Assembly (NCBI RefSeq): GCF_014332515.1
Contig: NZ_VFSD01000026.1
Location: 43,070-107,069 of the forward strand
DNA: 64,000 nucleotides
Reading direction: 5' to 3'
Source: Pontibacter beigongshangensis
Lineage (GTDB): Bacteria > Bacteroidota > Bacteroidia > Cytophagales > Hymenobacteraceae
A model generated the notes under the pieces. The model was not told the origin of the DNA. It saw only the letters and a program-made list of their open reading frames with translations, and searched no databases. The number at the start of each line of letters is the position of its first letter. Position 1 is the first letter of the stretch. Positions 37,115 through 46,900 of this stretch are shown here, one piece after another. Position numbers and translations under genes: made by a program.

Positions 37115-37942
37115 TTATTTCTTCTTTCCTCTACTAACTATAAACTGTTCTGAATGCTTCTTAGGTTTCCTTGTTTTTAGGCCTTTGGCGTATAAACCTT
37201 TGCGAGACCGTGGGTGACCTCCAGAGGATTTACCTTCACCACCACCCATTGGGTGATCTACAGGGTTCATGGCTACACCACGAACGCGCGGACGTCTGCC
37301 TAACCATCTGTTACGACCTGCCTTACCCAGGTTCACGTTCATGTGATCTGAGTTAGAAACAGTTCCTACAGTAGCCTGGCAGGTAACCAGTACCATGCGC
37401 AATTCACCAGAGGGAAGTTTGATAGTAACATAACGGCCTTCTCTGGCCACCAGTTGGGCATATGACCCAGCACTTCTGGCTAGAACGGCACCATTTCCTG
37501 GCTGCAGTTCTATGTTATGTATAATTGTACCGAGAGGAATGTCAGAAAGAGGTAAGCAGTTGCCAACTTCAGGAGCAATACCTGCACCAGAAACAACTAC
37601 AGTACCTACCTGAATACCGGCAGGAGCAATGATATAACTTTTCTCACCATCCGCATAATGCAACAAAGCAATTCGTGCGGTTCTGTTCGGATCGTACTCT
37701 ACTGTTTTTACAGTAGCAGGAATGCCATGTTTGGTTCTCTTGAAATCAATGATTCTGTACTTCTGCTTATGACCACCGCCCATGTAGCGCATAGTCATTC
37801 TTCCAGAATTGTTACGTCCACCAGATTTTTTTATAGGTGCCAACAAAGATTTCTCGGGAGTAGCGGATGTGATTTCATCAAACGCTGGGGCTACTCTAAA
37901 CCTTTGACCTGGTGTTGTCGGTCTTAATTTTTTTAAAGCCAT
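37115..37942 (-). CDS. rplB: 50S ribosomal protein L2
   Basis: This 275-aa protein supports the peptidyl transferase centre. The conserved C-terminal loop MNPVDHPMGGGEGKSSGG, with its functionally important His, and RNNSGRMTMRYMGGGHKQKYR are present. Length matches E. coli (273). Confidence 0.98.
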   Translation of the reverse strand: MALKKLRPTTPGQRFRVAPAFDEITSATPEKSLLAPIKKSGGRNNSGRMTMRYMGGGHKQKYRIIDFKRTKHGIPATVKTVEYDPNRTARIALLHYADGEKSYIIAPAGIQVGTVVVSGAGIAPEVGNCLPLSDIPLGTIIHNIELQPGNGAVLARSAGSYAQLVAREGRYVTIKLPSGELRMVLVTCQATVGTVSNSDHMNVNLGKAGRNRWLGRRPRVRGVAMNPVDHPMGGGEGKSSGGHPRSRKGLYAKGLKTRKPKKHSEQFIVSRGKKK

Positions 37943-37955
37943 TGTGTTTTAAAAA

Positions 37956-38243
37956 TTAGATGCCGCTATAGAAGTCGATGATGTCGCCCTCTTTCACGGT
38001 CACGATTGCTTTTTTGATGGATGCTGTACGGCCGGTTACTGCACCAGACTTTGTGTGCTTTGTTTTTAACTTGCCAAGCGTTTTCATGGTGGCTACTTTT
38101 TCAACGGTAACACCATAAAGTTTTTCTACTGCCTTTTTGATTTCAACTTTATTGGCAGTTTTGGCCACCTCAAAAGCATATTTACCAACCTCATTCATGG
38201 CAGCGTATTTTTCTGTTACAAGCGGTCTTTTAAGAACGATCAT
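37956..38243 (-). CDS. rplW: 50S ribosomal protein L23
   Basis: This 95-aa protein at the tunnel exit docks SRP and trigger factor. It begins IVLKRPLVTEKYAAMNEVGKYAFEV and overlaps the rplD stop by one base. Confidence 0.97.
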   Translation of the reverse strand: MIVLKRPLVTEKYAAMNEVGKYAFEVAKTANKVEIKKAVEKLYGVTVEKVATMKTLGKLKTKHTKSGAVTGRTASIKKAIVTVKEGDIIDFYSGI

Positions 38244-38872
38244 TATTTTGCGCTAAAGAGGTTTTCCAAATTATTTACGGAGTCTTCCAGGATCAGAAGC
38301 TTCTCTGTGTTCAGCAGGTCGTATGTGTTTACGCCGCTAACAGAGGTCACCTTAACCTTTGGAAGGTTTCTGCTGGACAGCAATACATTCTTATCTACAG
38401 AAGATCCTAACAGCAAGGTCTTTCCGGTTGCCTGCAGGTTGTTCAGTATATCTCTGAACTCCTTTGTCTTGGGCGCCTCCAGAGAGAACGACTCCACTAG
38501 TGCCACCTTATTATCGCGTGCCAATAAAGACAAGGCAGAAAGGCGTGCTACAGATTTCAATTTCTTATTCAGTTTGAAGCTGTAGTTTCTTGGTCGCGGA
38601 CCGAACACTCTACCACCACCTACAAAATGAGGGGCTTTCAGGCTGCCTGCACGAGCGCCACCCGTTCCTTTTTGCTTCTTAATCTTCTTGGTAGATCCGG
38701 CTACTTCGTTTCGCTCCTTGGCTTTATGTGTCCCTTGTCTCTGGTTGGCCAGATACTGCTTCACGTCAAGATACATCGCATGCTGATTTGGCTCTACACC
38801 AAACACAGCATCAGAAAGCGTTACCTTTCTACCTGTATCTTCACCTTTGATATTCAATACAGAAAGCTCCAT
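38243..38872 (-). CDS. rplD: 50S ribosomal protein L4
   Basis: This 209-aa protein starts at ATG 38870-38872 (MELSVLNIKGEDTG); a TTG four codons upstream overlaps rplC and is less likely. The tunnel-lining loop is KQKGTGGARAGSLKAPHFVGGGRVFGPRPR. In E. coli L4 controls the S10 operon through its leader; here the leader gene rpsJ is detached. Confidence 0.97.
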   Translation of the reverse strand: MELSVLNIKGEDTGRKVTLSDAVFGVEPNQHAMYLDVKQYLANQRQGTHKAKERNEVAGSTKKIKKQKGTGGARAGSLKAPHFVGGGRVFGPRPRNYSFKLNKKLKSVARLSALSLLARDNKVALVESFSLEAPKTKEFRDILNNLQATGKTLLLGSSVDKNVLLSSRNLPKVKVTSVSGVNTYDLLNTEKLLILEDSVNNLENLFSAK

Positions 38873-38873
38873 T

Positions 38874-39491
38874 TTATTTCTCAATTAACACGTAAGAATT
38901 TTTGGCACCTGGTATAGAGCCACTAACAACTAACAGATTTTTATCTGCAATAACACGTAACACAGTTAGGTTTTGAATAGTAACTCTGTTACCACCCATT
39001 CTGCCTGCCATGCGCATTCCTTTAAACACTCGTGACGGCCAAGAACAGGCGCCAATAGATCCTGGGTGTCTTGCCCTGTTGTGCTGACCGTGTGTCTGAC
39101 CACCAACACCAGCAAAGTTGTGACGCTTCACAACGCCCTGGAAACCTTTACCTTTTGATGTGCCTACTACATCCACATATTCTCCTTCAATGAAGAGATT
39201 CACGTCAACCTGATCGCCAAGGCTTAAGGATACGCCTTCCACATCAAATTCTGCTACTTTCTTCTTGGGAGTTGTGTTAGCTTTCTTGTAATGACCTGCT
39301 TCCGCTTTCGTTACTCTCCTCAGCTTCTTCTCGCCATAGCCTAACTGTACAGCTTCATAGCCGTCAGTCTCTACTGTCTTCACTTGAGTAACTACACACG
39401 GGCCTGCTTGAATAAGCGTTACTGGCGTGTATTTACCATCTGCAGTGAAGAGGCTTGTCATCCCGATTTTTTTACCGATAATTCCAGGCAT
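38874..39491 (-). CDS. rplC: 50S ribosomal protein L3
   Basis: From ATG 39489-39491 (MPGIIGKKIGMTSLF) the protein is 205 aa. The Gln-methylation loop region GVGGQTHGQHNRARHPGSIG is present. The in-frame extension to 39557 would include the promoter and transcription start and is rejected. It is the first gene after a promoter, not the second gene after rpsJ as in most bacteria. Confidence 0.98.
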   Translation of the reverse strand: MPGIIGKKIGMTSLFTADGKYTPVTLIQAGPCVVTQVKTVETDGYEAVQLGYGEKKLRRVTKAEAGHYKKANTTPKKKVAEFDVEGVSLSLGDQVDVNLFIEGEYVDVVGTSKGKGFQGVVKRHNFAGVGGQTHGQHNRARHPGSIGACSWPSRVFKGMRMAGRMGGNRVTIQNLTVLRVIADKNLLVVSGSIPGAKNSYVLIEK

Positions 39492-39554
39492 TCGACTTTT
39501 TTGTTTAGATGGAAATTTTATTTTTGTTTCCCTTTCGGTTTCGCTAAGGGAGTG

Positions 39555-39586
39555 CAAAGATAGTGAATATTTATTTTGCTCTGCAA
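39555..39586 (-). promoter_or_regulatory. Bacteroidetes-type promoter of the rplC-rplQ operon
   Basis: TTG (39586-39584) is followed after 21 bases by TATCTTTG (39562-39555), an exact TAnnTTTG match. A start near 39548 would give a leader of about 57 nt before rplC. Confidence 0.78.
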
Positions 39587-39695
39587 CCTTTACTTAAAAT
39601 ATTTATTATCAATCAGGTACTTACCTTCTGAAGTCTTGCCTCCCGCCGCAAAAACTGCCTGATTTTTTGCGAGATTAAGTGTGTAAATTTTAAAT

Positions 39696-39750
39696 GAGAT
39701 TATTCTAACGAAACTGGCCTTCCAGAAGCTCTCGACGTGTTGCTTTAACA
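39696..39750 (+). repeat. Interspersed palindromic repeat, copy 11 (compensated core)
   Basis: GAGATTATTCTAACGAAACT then GGCCTTCCAGAAGC. Both arms of the core differ from consensus (CTTC and GAAG instead of CCTC and GAGG) but still pair. The distal CGTGTTGCTTTAACAG is shared with copy 7. Confidence 0.82.
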
Positions 39751-39910
39751 GCTGTCTTTTCTTGTGCAGCCATTGCCCAATATAAGGCTAGCTATTCAAA
39801 CAAAAATTTTTTGATTACTTCCATTGGTTCTGCTATTCCCTTCAATTGCCAATGGATGGCGACGCCATTCACTTTATTTTCCCTCTCATTCCTCACGGAG
39901 CAATAGAGCC

Positions 39911-39949
39911 TGTTTGTGTTGGGAGGGCCATTTTCATTAGAATAATTCG
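39911..39949 (-). repeat. Interspersed palindromic repeat, copy 12 (half core)
   Basis: The minus strand reads CGAATTATTCTAATGAAAAT and GGCCCTCCCAACAC; the left end is near perfect but the second half of the palindrome is lost. Opposite in orientation to its two neighbours. Confidence 0.78.
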
Positions 39950-40103
39950 CTTTGCCTCCGTGTCACAAAAGACTGTTCATTCGTTGGCAGGGATTTCTCT
40001 CATTAAGTTGACCTGGTTCCTTTAGCCTGTAGATTCTACTTTGCTTTTCTCTTACTGCCTATTTCTCCACAGAATCACGCTATTAATCGTATGGGTACTT
40101 TTA

Positions 40104-40148
40104 CAAATTATTCAAATGAAATTGCCCCTTCGGAGGTTCAAGGCAGTT
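40104..40148 (+). repeat. Interspersed palindromic repeat, copy 13
   Basis: CAAATTATTCAAATGAAATT then GCCCCTTCGGAGGTTC. The core keeps pairing through one G-T pair. In minus-strand terminator orientation it follows rpsJ and its own strong terminator. Confidence 0.82.
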
Positions 40149-40195
40149 CTTTGTTTGTGCCACTTGCTTTCACCTGTTCCCGTAAGCGCTAAAAA

Positions 40196-40223
40196 AAAGA
40201 GAACCGATATCTCGGTTCTCTTT
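40196..40223 (-). terminator. Rho-independent terminator after rpsJ
   Basis: A perfect 12-bp stem, AAAGAGAACCGA (40196-40207) with its complement (40212-40223), has a 4-nt loop. On the minus strand the second arm runs into an eight-base T tract. It lies 20 bp past the rpsJ stop. Confidence 0.93.
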
Positions 40224-40242
40224 CTCTTCAGTTGATTTCTTA

Positions 40243-40548
40243 TCAAACTTTGATCTCAACATCAACCCCACTTGGAAGTTCAAGCTTCATCAAGGCATCT
40301 ACTGTTTTCGAACTGGTAGAATAAATATCTACTAAACGCTTGTAGGTGCAAAGCTGAAACTGCTCACGCGACTTCTTATTTACGTGTGGTGAACGAAGAA
40401 CCGTGAATTTATCTTTCTCCGTTGGAAGAGGAATTGGTCCGCTTACAATAGCACCGGTAGCTTTTACAGCCTTAACAATCTTCTCAGAAGATTTGTCTAC
40501 CAGGTTATGGTCGTAAGACTTGAGTTTAATTCTGATTTTCTGATTCAT
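40243..40548 (-). CDS. rpsJ: 30S ribosomal protein S10 / NusE
   Basis: This 101-aa protein functions in the 30S head and, as NusE, in antitermination with NusB/NusG. It begins MNQKIRIKLKSYDHNLVDKS and has SGPIPLPTEKDKFTVLRSPHVNKKSREQF. It lies 11 bp after fusA and is the last gene of its unit, cut off from rplC by a terminator. Confidence 0.98.
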   Translation of the reverse strand: MNQKIRIKLKSYDHNLVDKSSEKIVKAVKATGAIVSGPIPLPTEKDKFTVLRSPHVNKKSREQFQLCTYKRLVDIYSTSSKTVDALMKLELPSGVDVEIKV

Positions 40549-40559
40549 TATTTTTACTA

Positions 40560-42662
40560 CTATTTAGCTGCAGTTCCTTTTAATTTTGCAATAATGCCAT
40601 CTGCCAGGTTTTGTGGTACTTGCTCGTAATGCGAGAAAGTAAGTGATGCCGTGGCTCTACCTGACGTAATGGTTCTGAGGTCGGTTACATAACCAAATAG
40701 TTCAGAAAGCGGAACATCAGCTTTAACTACAGTTGCAGTTCCTTTGGTATCCATGCCTTTCATCAAACCTCTTCTTCTGTTCAAGTCGCCGGTTACAGGG
40801 CCTGTGTACTCATCTGGCGTCACCACGTCTACTGACATGATCGGCTCCAGAAGTTTAGGCGCACACTGCTTGCCTGCTTCCTTAAACCCTTGGCGGCCTG
40901 CTAATTCAAAAGAAAGTGAGTCGGAGTCTACATCATGGTATGAACCGTGGAACAGACGCACTTTCATCGAATCAATCGGGAAGCCCGCAAGAATACCATT
41001 TTTCATGGCTTCTTCGAATCCTTTTTGAACGGCAGGAATAAATTCTTTAGGAATTACACCACCCACGATAGCGTTAACAAACTCAAGTCCTTGCTTGCCA
41101 TCTTCGCGCGGTCCCATCTCGAACACGATATCCGCAAATTTACCACGACCACCAGACTGCTTCTTGAACACCTCTCTGTGCTCAACAGATTTGGTAATAG
41201 TTTCTTTGTAAGCAACCTGAGGAGCACCCTGGTTCAGTTCTACCTTGAACTCGCGCTTCATCCTGTCGATAATGATCTCCAGGTGAAGTTCTCCCATTCC
41301 TCTTAAGATTGTCTGACCGGTTTCCTCGTCTGTATTTACCTGCAGCGTTGGGTCTTCTTCGATCAATTTAGCGATCGCCATACCCATCTTATCTGCGTCG
41401 GCCTGTGTTTTAGGCTCGATGGCATAACCAATAACTGGCTCAGGGAAGTCCATGGATTCCAGAACGATTTTAGCACTCTGGTCGCAGAGTGTATCGCCTG
41501 TTTTGATATCCTTGAAGCCTACTACCGCGCCAATGTCTCCAGCTTCCAGCTTATCGATCTGATTTTGCTTGTTAGCATGCATCTGGAAGATACGAGAGAT
41601 ACGCTCCTTGTTATTTGAACGTGTATTGAACACGTAAGAACCGGACTCCAACACCCCAGAATAGGCTCGCACAAAGCAAAGTCTACCTACATAAGGGTCT
41701 GTGGCAATTTTAAAGGCAAGACCAGCAAAAGGCTCGCTTACACTTGGCTTACGCGCTATCTCTGCTCCTGTATCAGGGTTGGTACCAATAATGTTTTCCC
41801 TGTCCAATGGAGAAGGGATAAGGGCCATCACATAATCGAGCATGGTCTGCACGCCTTTGTTCTTGAAAGATGATCCACAAAGCATAGGCACAATGGCCAT
41901 GTCAATTGTAGCAGCACGTAAAGCAGCCAGGATTTCATCTTCTGTGATGGAGTTCGGATCTTCGAAATATTTCTCCATCAGCGTCTCGTCATACTCAGCG
42001 ACAGCCTCTAACAGTTTTTCTCTGTATTCCGTAGCTTCCTCAACCATGTCCTCAGGAATCGGAACTTCTGTAAAGGTCATCCCCTTATCGTCCTCATTCC
42101 AGATAATGCCACGGTTGTTAACTAAGTCAACCACGCCTTTGAAGTTATCCTCAGAACCGATAGGCAGTTGAAGCGCTACGGCGTTGCTTCCAAGCATTTC
42201 CTTCACTTGCTTACACACTGCTAAGAAGTCAGCACCCGAGCGGTCCATTTTGTTAACAAAACCGATACGAGCCACTTTGTAGTTGTCAGCCAAACGCCAG
42301 TTAGTCTCTGACTGAGGCTCAACACCGTCTACCGCACTGAAAAGGAATACCAGACCATCCAATACACGCAGGGAACGGTTTACTTCTACCGTAAAATCCA
42401 CGTGACCTGGTGTATCGATAATGTTTATATGGTATTCGTTGTTTCTGTAAGGCCATTTTACTGTTACGGCAGCAGAAGTAATTGTAATCCCACGTTCCTG
42501 CTCCTGCTCCATCCAGTCAGTTGTAGCGGAACCTTCGTGGGTTTCGCCCAGCTTATGGGATTTGCCGGTATAATAAAGAATACGCTCAGTAGTCGTGGTT
42601 TTACCAGCATCAATGTGAGCGGCAATACCAATATTTCTTGTATATTTTAAGTCTCTTGCCAT
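40560..42662 (-). CDS. fusA: Elongation factor G
   Basis: This 700-aa GTPase translocates tRNA-mRNA. G1 is AHIDAGKTTTTER (about 15-27), G3 DTPGHVDFTVEV, G4 NKMDRSGADF, and domains II-V follow, with domain IV containing GGVIPKEFIPAVQKGFEEAMKNG. Str-operon order rpsL-rpsG-fusA is kept, but tuf lies elsewhere and rpsJ follows. Confidence 0.98.
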   Translation of the reverse strand: MARDLKYTRNIGIAAHIDAGKTTTTERILYYTGKSHKLGETHEGSATTDWMEQEQERGITITSAAVTVKWPYRNNEYHINIIDTPGHVDFTVEVNRSLRVLDGLVFLFSAVDGVEPQSETNWRLADNYKVARIGFVNKMDRSGADFLAVCKQVKEMLGSNAVALQLPIGSEDNFKGVVDLVNNRGIIWNEDDKGMTFTEVPIPEDMVEEATEYREKLLEAVAEYDETLMEKYFEDPNSITEDEILAALRAATIDMAIVPMLCGSSFKNKGVQTMLDYVMALIPSPLDRENIIGTNPDTGAEIARKPSVSEPFAGLAFKIATDPYVGRLCFVRAYSGVLESGSYVFNTRSNNKERISRIFQMHANKQNQIDKLEAGDIGAVVGFKDIKTGDTLCDQSAKIVLESMDFPEPVIGYAIEPKTQADADKMGMAIAKLIEEDPTLQVNTDEETGQTILRGMGELHLEIIIDRMKREFKVELNQGAPQVAYKETITKSVEHREVFKKQSGGRGKFADIVFEMGPREDGKQGLEFVNAIVGGVIPKEFIPAVQKGFEEAMKNGILAGFPIDSMKVRLFHGSYHDVDSDSLSFELAGRQGFKEAGKQCAPKLLEPIMSVDVVTPDEYTGPVTGDLNRRRGLMKGMDTKGTATVVKADVPLSELFGYVTDLRTITSGRATASLTFSHYEQVPQNLADGIIAKLKGTAAK

Positions 42663-42665
42663 CTA

Positions 42666-43133
42666 TTAAAATCTAAAGTGTGAGAATGCTTTGTTTGCCT
42701 CGGCCATTCTGTGCGTATCGTCTTTCTTTTTAACAGCAGCACCTTCACCTTTAGCAGCAGCAATGATTTCACCTGCTAACTTATCTTTCATGGTTTTCTC
42801 ACCGCGTCTGCGCGAGTAAGAAATCATCCACTTAATACCCAGAGATACTCTGCGGTCCGGGCGAACCTCAGTCGGCACTTGGAATGTAGCTCCTCCAACT
42901 CGGCGGCTTTTCACCTCTACGCTCGGCATGATGTTATTCAATGCTTTCTTCCAGGTTTCCACTCCGCTTTCTTTTGTTCTTTGCTCTACTAGATCCACAG
43001 CATCATAGAAGATACCATACGCCACACTCTTTTTACCGTCTTCCATTAAATAGTTAACGAAGCGTGTGATTAATGTCTCTTTATATTTCGGATCAGGAAG
43101 GAGAACTCTACTTTTAGGCTTTGCTTTTCTCAT
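42666..43133 (-). CDS. rpsG: 30S ribosomal protein S7
   Basis: This 155-aa head protein begins MRKAKPKSRVLLPDPKY and contains NIMPSVEVKSRRVGGATFQVPTEVRPDRR. It lies 3 bp before fusA and 18 bp after rpsL. Confidence 0.98.
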   Translation of the reverse strand: MRKAKPKSRVLLPDPKYKETLITRFVNYLMEDGKKSVAYGIFYDAVDLVEQRTKESGVETWKKALNNIMPSVEVKSRRVGGATFQVPTEVRPDRRVSLGIKWMISYSRRRGEKTMKDKLAGEIIAAAKGEGAAVKKKDDTHRMAEANKAFSHFRF

Positions 43134-43151
43134 TGTATTAAAAACTATTAA

Positions 43152-43568
43152 TTATTTCTTTTTACCACCTTTACCTGCTGCAGCGGCTGGCTGACCTGGT
43201 TTTGGTCTTTTCGCACCATACTTAGAACGGCTTTGCAGACGTCCGCTCACACCGGCCGTATCAAGCGCACCACGTACTATGTGATAACGTACACCCGGAA
43301 GGTCTTTAACTCTACCTCCCCTGATCAACACAATAGAGTGTTCCTGAAGGTTGTGGCCTTCTCCTGGGATGTAGGCGTTTACTTCTTTTCCGTTTGTTAA
43401 CCTTACTCTGGCCACTTTGCGCATAGCTGAGTTTGGTTTCTTAGGAGTTGTTGTATATACTCTAGTACATACGCCACGCCGTTGCGGGCATGCGTCTAAG
43501 GCAGGAGACTTAGAATTATAAGTCAGTTTCTCTCTACCTTTTCTTACTAATTGCTGTATAGTAGGCAT
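43152..43568 (-). CDS. rpsL: 30S ribosomal protein S12
   Basis: This 138-aa decoding-centre protein begins MPTIQQLVRKGREKLTYNSK. The two lysines whose change gives streptomycin resistance are wild type (TTPKKPNSAMRK and RGGRVKDLPGVRYH). The tail is Ala/Gly/Lys-rich. First gene of the rpsL-rpsG-fusA-rpsJ unit, with a good promoter 47 bp upstream. Confidence 0.98.
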   Translation of the reverse strand: MPTIQQLVRKGREKLTYNSKSPALDACPQRRGVCTRVYTTTPKKPNSAMRKVARVRLTNGKEVNAYIPGEGHNLQEHSIVLIRGGRVKDLPGVRYHIVRGALDTAGVSGRLQSRSKYGAKRPKPGQPAAAAGKGGKKK

Positions 43569-43614
43569 TTATAAGTTGTTAATGATCTATTTTTCTACTC
43601 AAAAATTGGGTTTG

Positions 43615-43646
43615 CAAAGGTATTAATTTCCCATTGCAAATTCAAA
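43615..43646 (-). promoter_or_regulatory. Bacteroidetes-type promoter of rpsL-rpsG-fusA-rpsJ
   Basis: TTTG (43646-43643) is followed after 20 bases by TACCTTTG (43622-43615), an exact TAnnTTTG. It lies between the DUF3467 stop and rpsL. Confidence 0.78.
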
Positions 43647-43671
43647 TTTTAATTCACTAATTCTTAGCACC

Positions 43672-43989
43672 TTAGGCTTCGCCTATGGTTCCTCCAAAAT
43701 TCATTGGAAACGATGGGGCCTCATTAGCCTGCTTTATCTCACCATAAGTTGCCTCAAACTTTTGTACATTATCAGCCAGAGCTGCCAATAATCTTTTGGC
43801 ATGCTCTGGCGTAATAATAACTCTAGATTTCACCTTCGCCTTTGGCAACCCTGGCATCAGCCTAATAAAATCAATCACAAATTCGCCACTGGAATGAGCT
43901 ATCATGGCCAGATTCGCATACTGTCCTTCGGCTATTTCTTCCGTTAGCTCAATATTTATTTGATGCTGATTTTGCTGATCTTCCGCCAT
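43672..43989 (-). CDS. DUF3467 domain protein
   Basis: This 105-aa acidic protein is of unknown function. It contains YANLAMIAHSSGEFVIDFIRLMPGLPKAKVKSRVIITPEHAKRLL-like sequence, split here as YANLAMIAHSSGEFVIDF and KSRVIITPEHAKRLLAALAD, the DUF3467 signature. There is no signal peptide or membrane segment. It starts 8 bp after rpoC, so it is in the RNA polymerase operon, which hints at a link to transcription or translation (inference). Confidence 0.85.
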   Translation of the reverse strand: MAEDQQNQHQINIELTEEIAEGQYANLAMIAHSSGEFVIDFIRLMPGLPKAKVKSRVIITPEHAKRLLAALADNVQKFEATYGEIKQANEAPSFPMNFGGTIGEA

Positions 43990-43997
43990 AGCTAAGG

Positions 43998-46900
43998 TTA
44001 TCTGTTCTGCAGTTCCTGTTGTTTCGGCTTAGCCGCAGATTTTTTGGATTCAACTAAAGATTCATACTCATCGTTGTTCCCGACTATTAGCCTTTGATAT
44101 TCTCTCAGGCCCGTACCCGCCGGTATCAGATGCCCTACAATCACGTTCTCTTTCAGACCAAGTAATTCATCGGCCTTGCCTTTGATCGCAGCCTCACTGA
44201 GCACCTTAGTAGTTTCCTGGAAGGATGCTGCAGAGATAAAGCTTTGCGTGCCTAAGGATGCCTGTGTGATCCCCTGAAGGGTTGGCCGCGATACAGATGG
44301 TTGCGCATCTCTAACTGTCACCAGTTTCAGGTCTCTTCTTTTTAAACTTGAATTTTCATCACGCAGCCTTCTGGCACTTACAATCTGTCCTGGTTTCAAG
44401 CTGGCAGAGTCTCCGGAATCTTCCACAACTTTCATGTCTATGATTCTGTCGTTCTCTTCCATGAAAGTGATTTTATCAACCACCTGATGTTCCAGGAAGC
44501 TGGTATCTCCCGCCTCCAGCACAACTACTTTCTGCATCATCTGGCGCACGACCACCTCAATGTGCTTATCGTTGATCTTCACACCCTGCAATCGGTATAC
44601 TTCCTGGATCTCATTCACCAGATATTCTTGCACCGCGCCAGGACCCTGGATGCTCAAGATATCGTTTGGTGTAATGGCTCCATCAGATAGCGGCATACCG
44701 GCACGAATAAAGTCATTGTCCTGTACCAGAATGTGTTTCGACAATGGCACCATGTATTTTTTCTTCACACCGTCTTTCGACTCAATGTAAATTTCTCGGT
44801 TACCACGTTTCACACTACCATAGGTTACCACACCATCTATCTCAGACACAACAGCCGGGTTAGAGGGGTTACGCGCTTCAAACAACTCCGTCACACGTGG
44901 CAGACCACCTGTAATATCGCGGGTTTTTCCGATAGCGCGAGGAATCTTCACCAGAATTTGTCCAGCCTTTATTTTCTCTCCGTCTTCTACCGTTAAGTGC
45001 GCTCCTACAGGTATGTTATAGCCTTTAGGATCTCCGTTGGCAGGGTTTACTACAATAGCAGGGTTCTGCGTCTTGTCTTTCGTATCAACGATAACTTTTT
45101 CACGGTAGCCGGTCTGTTCGTCGGACTCCTCACGGTAAGTAACGCCTTCTATGATAGACTCATAAGTAATAACCCCATCAAATTCTGACAGAATCACAGC
45201 GTTATAAGGATCCCAACTACACAGCTGATCTCCCTTCTCAACCATTTGTCCCTCGTTCACCACGATAAAGGAACCATAAGGTACGTGGTTGCTGATAAAC
45301 AGCTTTCCTGTGGCAGGATCTACTATCTTAATCTCCCCGGAGCGGCCCATCACTACTTTTACTGAATCGCCTTCGTTGTTGATCGTATCAATGGTACGAA
45401 CATCCTCAAATTCGATTTTACCAGCAAATTTTGCCTTGATGGTTGCATCAACCGCAATGTTAGAAGCGGTACCACCCACGTGGAATGTACGGAGCGTCAA
45501 CTGCGTTCCAGGCTCTCCGATTGACTGTGCTGCAATTACACCAACAGCCTCGCCTTTCTGCACCATAAATCCTGTAGCCAGGTTACGGCCATAGCACTTG
45601 GCACAGATCCCGCGTTTCGACTCGCACGTAAGTACCGACCTGATCTCCACTGTCTCAATGGCAGTGTTTTCAATTTCACGAGCCACTTCCTCTGTTACTT
45701 CCGCGCCAGATTCTACAATCAACTCGTTTGTAATTGGATCATATACATCGTGTACCGTTACGCGGCCCAGGATACGCTCAGACAATGATTCCACAATGTC
45801 CTCATTATCTTTCAGCGCACTAACTTCCAGACCTCGCAGCGTGCCGCAGTCTTCCTCGTTCACAATCACGTCCTGAGAAACATCTACCAGGCGGCGTGTC
45901 AGGTAACCAGCATCCGCCGTTTTAAGGGCAGTATCGGCCAGGCCTTTACGGGCACCGTGTGTGGAGATAAAATATTCGATTACATCCAAACCTTCCTTAA
46001 AGTTGGAAAGGATCGGGTTTTCGATAATCTCTCCTACTGAGCCCTGAAGTGATTTCTGAGGCTTCGCCATCAGCCCCCTCATACCACCTAACTGACGAAT
46101 CTGTTCTCTTGAACCACGGGCTCCAGAGTGCATCATCATGAAGATGGAGTTAAAGCCCTGGTCATCGTTCTCCAGGCGTCGCATCAACGTTTCCGTAATC
46201 TGGTTGTTGATACGGGTCCAGATGTCAATTACCTGGTTGTAACGCTCATTGTCTGTAATCAGACCCATAGAGTAGTTAGCCCAAACAGCATCCACTTCTT
46301 TCTTGGCCTGGTTTACCAATTTATCTTTTTCAGCAGGAATCTGAATATCTCCAAGACCCATTGACAATCCACCCTTATAGGCAGATTGGAAACCTAATGT
46401 CTTGATATCATCCAGGAAGTGAGCCGTACGGGCCATACCCGTTTCTTTGAACACTCTGGAGATAATCTGCTGCAATTTTTTCTTTGTCAGAAGCTCGTCA
46501 ATAAACCCTACTTCTTCAGGCACGAACTGGTTAAAGATCACGCGGCCGGCCACTGTCTCGATAGATTTCGTTACCAGTTCGCCTTTCTCAGCTTTAACTT
46601 TTGTTCTTACTTTAATGTAGGCTTGCTTAGAAAGCCTGCCTTCGTTGATAGCAATAATAACTTCTTCTGCTGAGTAGAAGCTCATGCCTTCACCGGCAAT
46701 TTTCTCGTGCTCAGTACTGCGCTTTCCTTTGGATACATAATATAAACCTAGCACCATGTCCTGAGAAGGCACCGCAATAGGAGCACCATTGGCCGGGTTC
46801 AGTATGTTATGCGATGCCAGCATCAGCATAGAGGCTTCCAGTACAGCAGCAGGTCCGAGTGGAACGTGCACCGCCATCTGGTCACCGTCAAAGTCGGCGT

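Larger units (their letters stand above)
39492..40242. other. Gap of about 750 bp splitting the S10 operon
   Basis: No credible gene: the one 64-codon frame (40041-40235) has no recognisable content. From rpsJ towards rplC there are the rpsJ terminator, three interspersed repeats (40104-40148, 39911-39949, 39696-39750) and the rplC promoter. Confidence 0.8.

Noticed and set aside
40041..40235. 64-codon plus-strand frame in the rpsJ-rplC gap
   Set aside because: It overlaps a repeat copy and the rpsJ terminator and its product has no sensible features.
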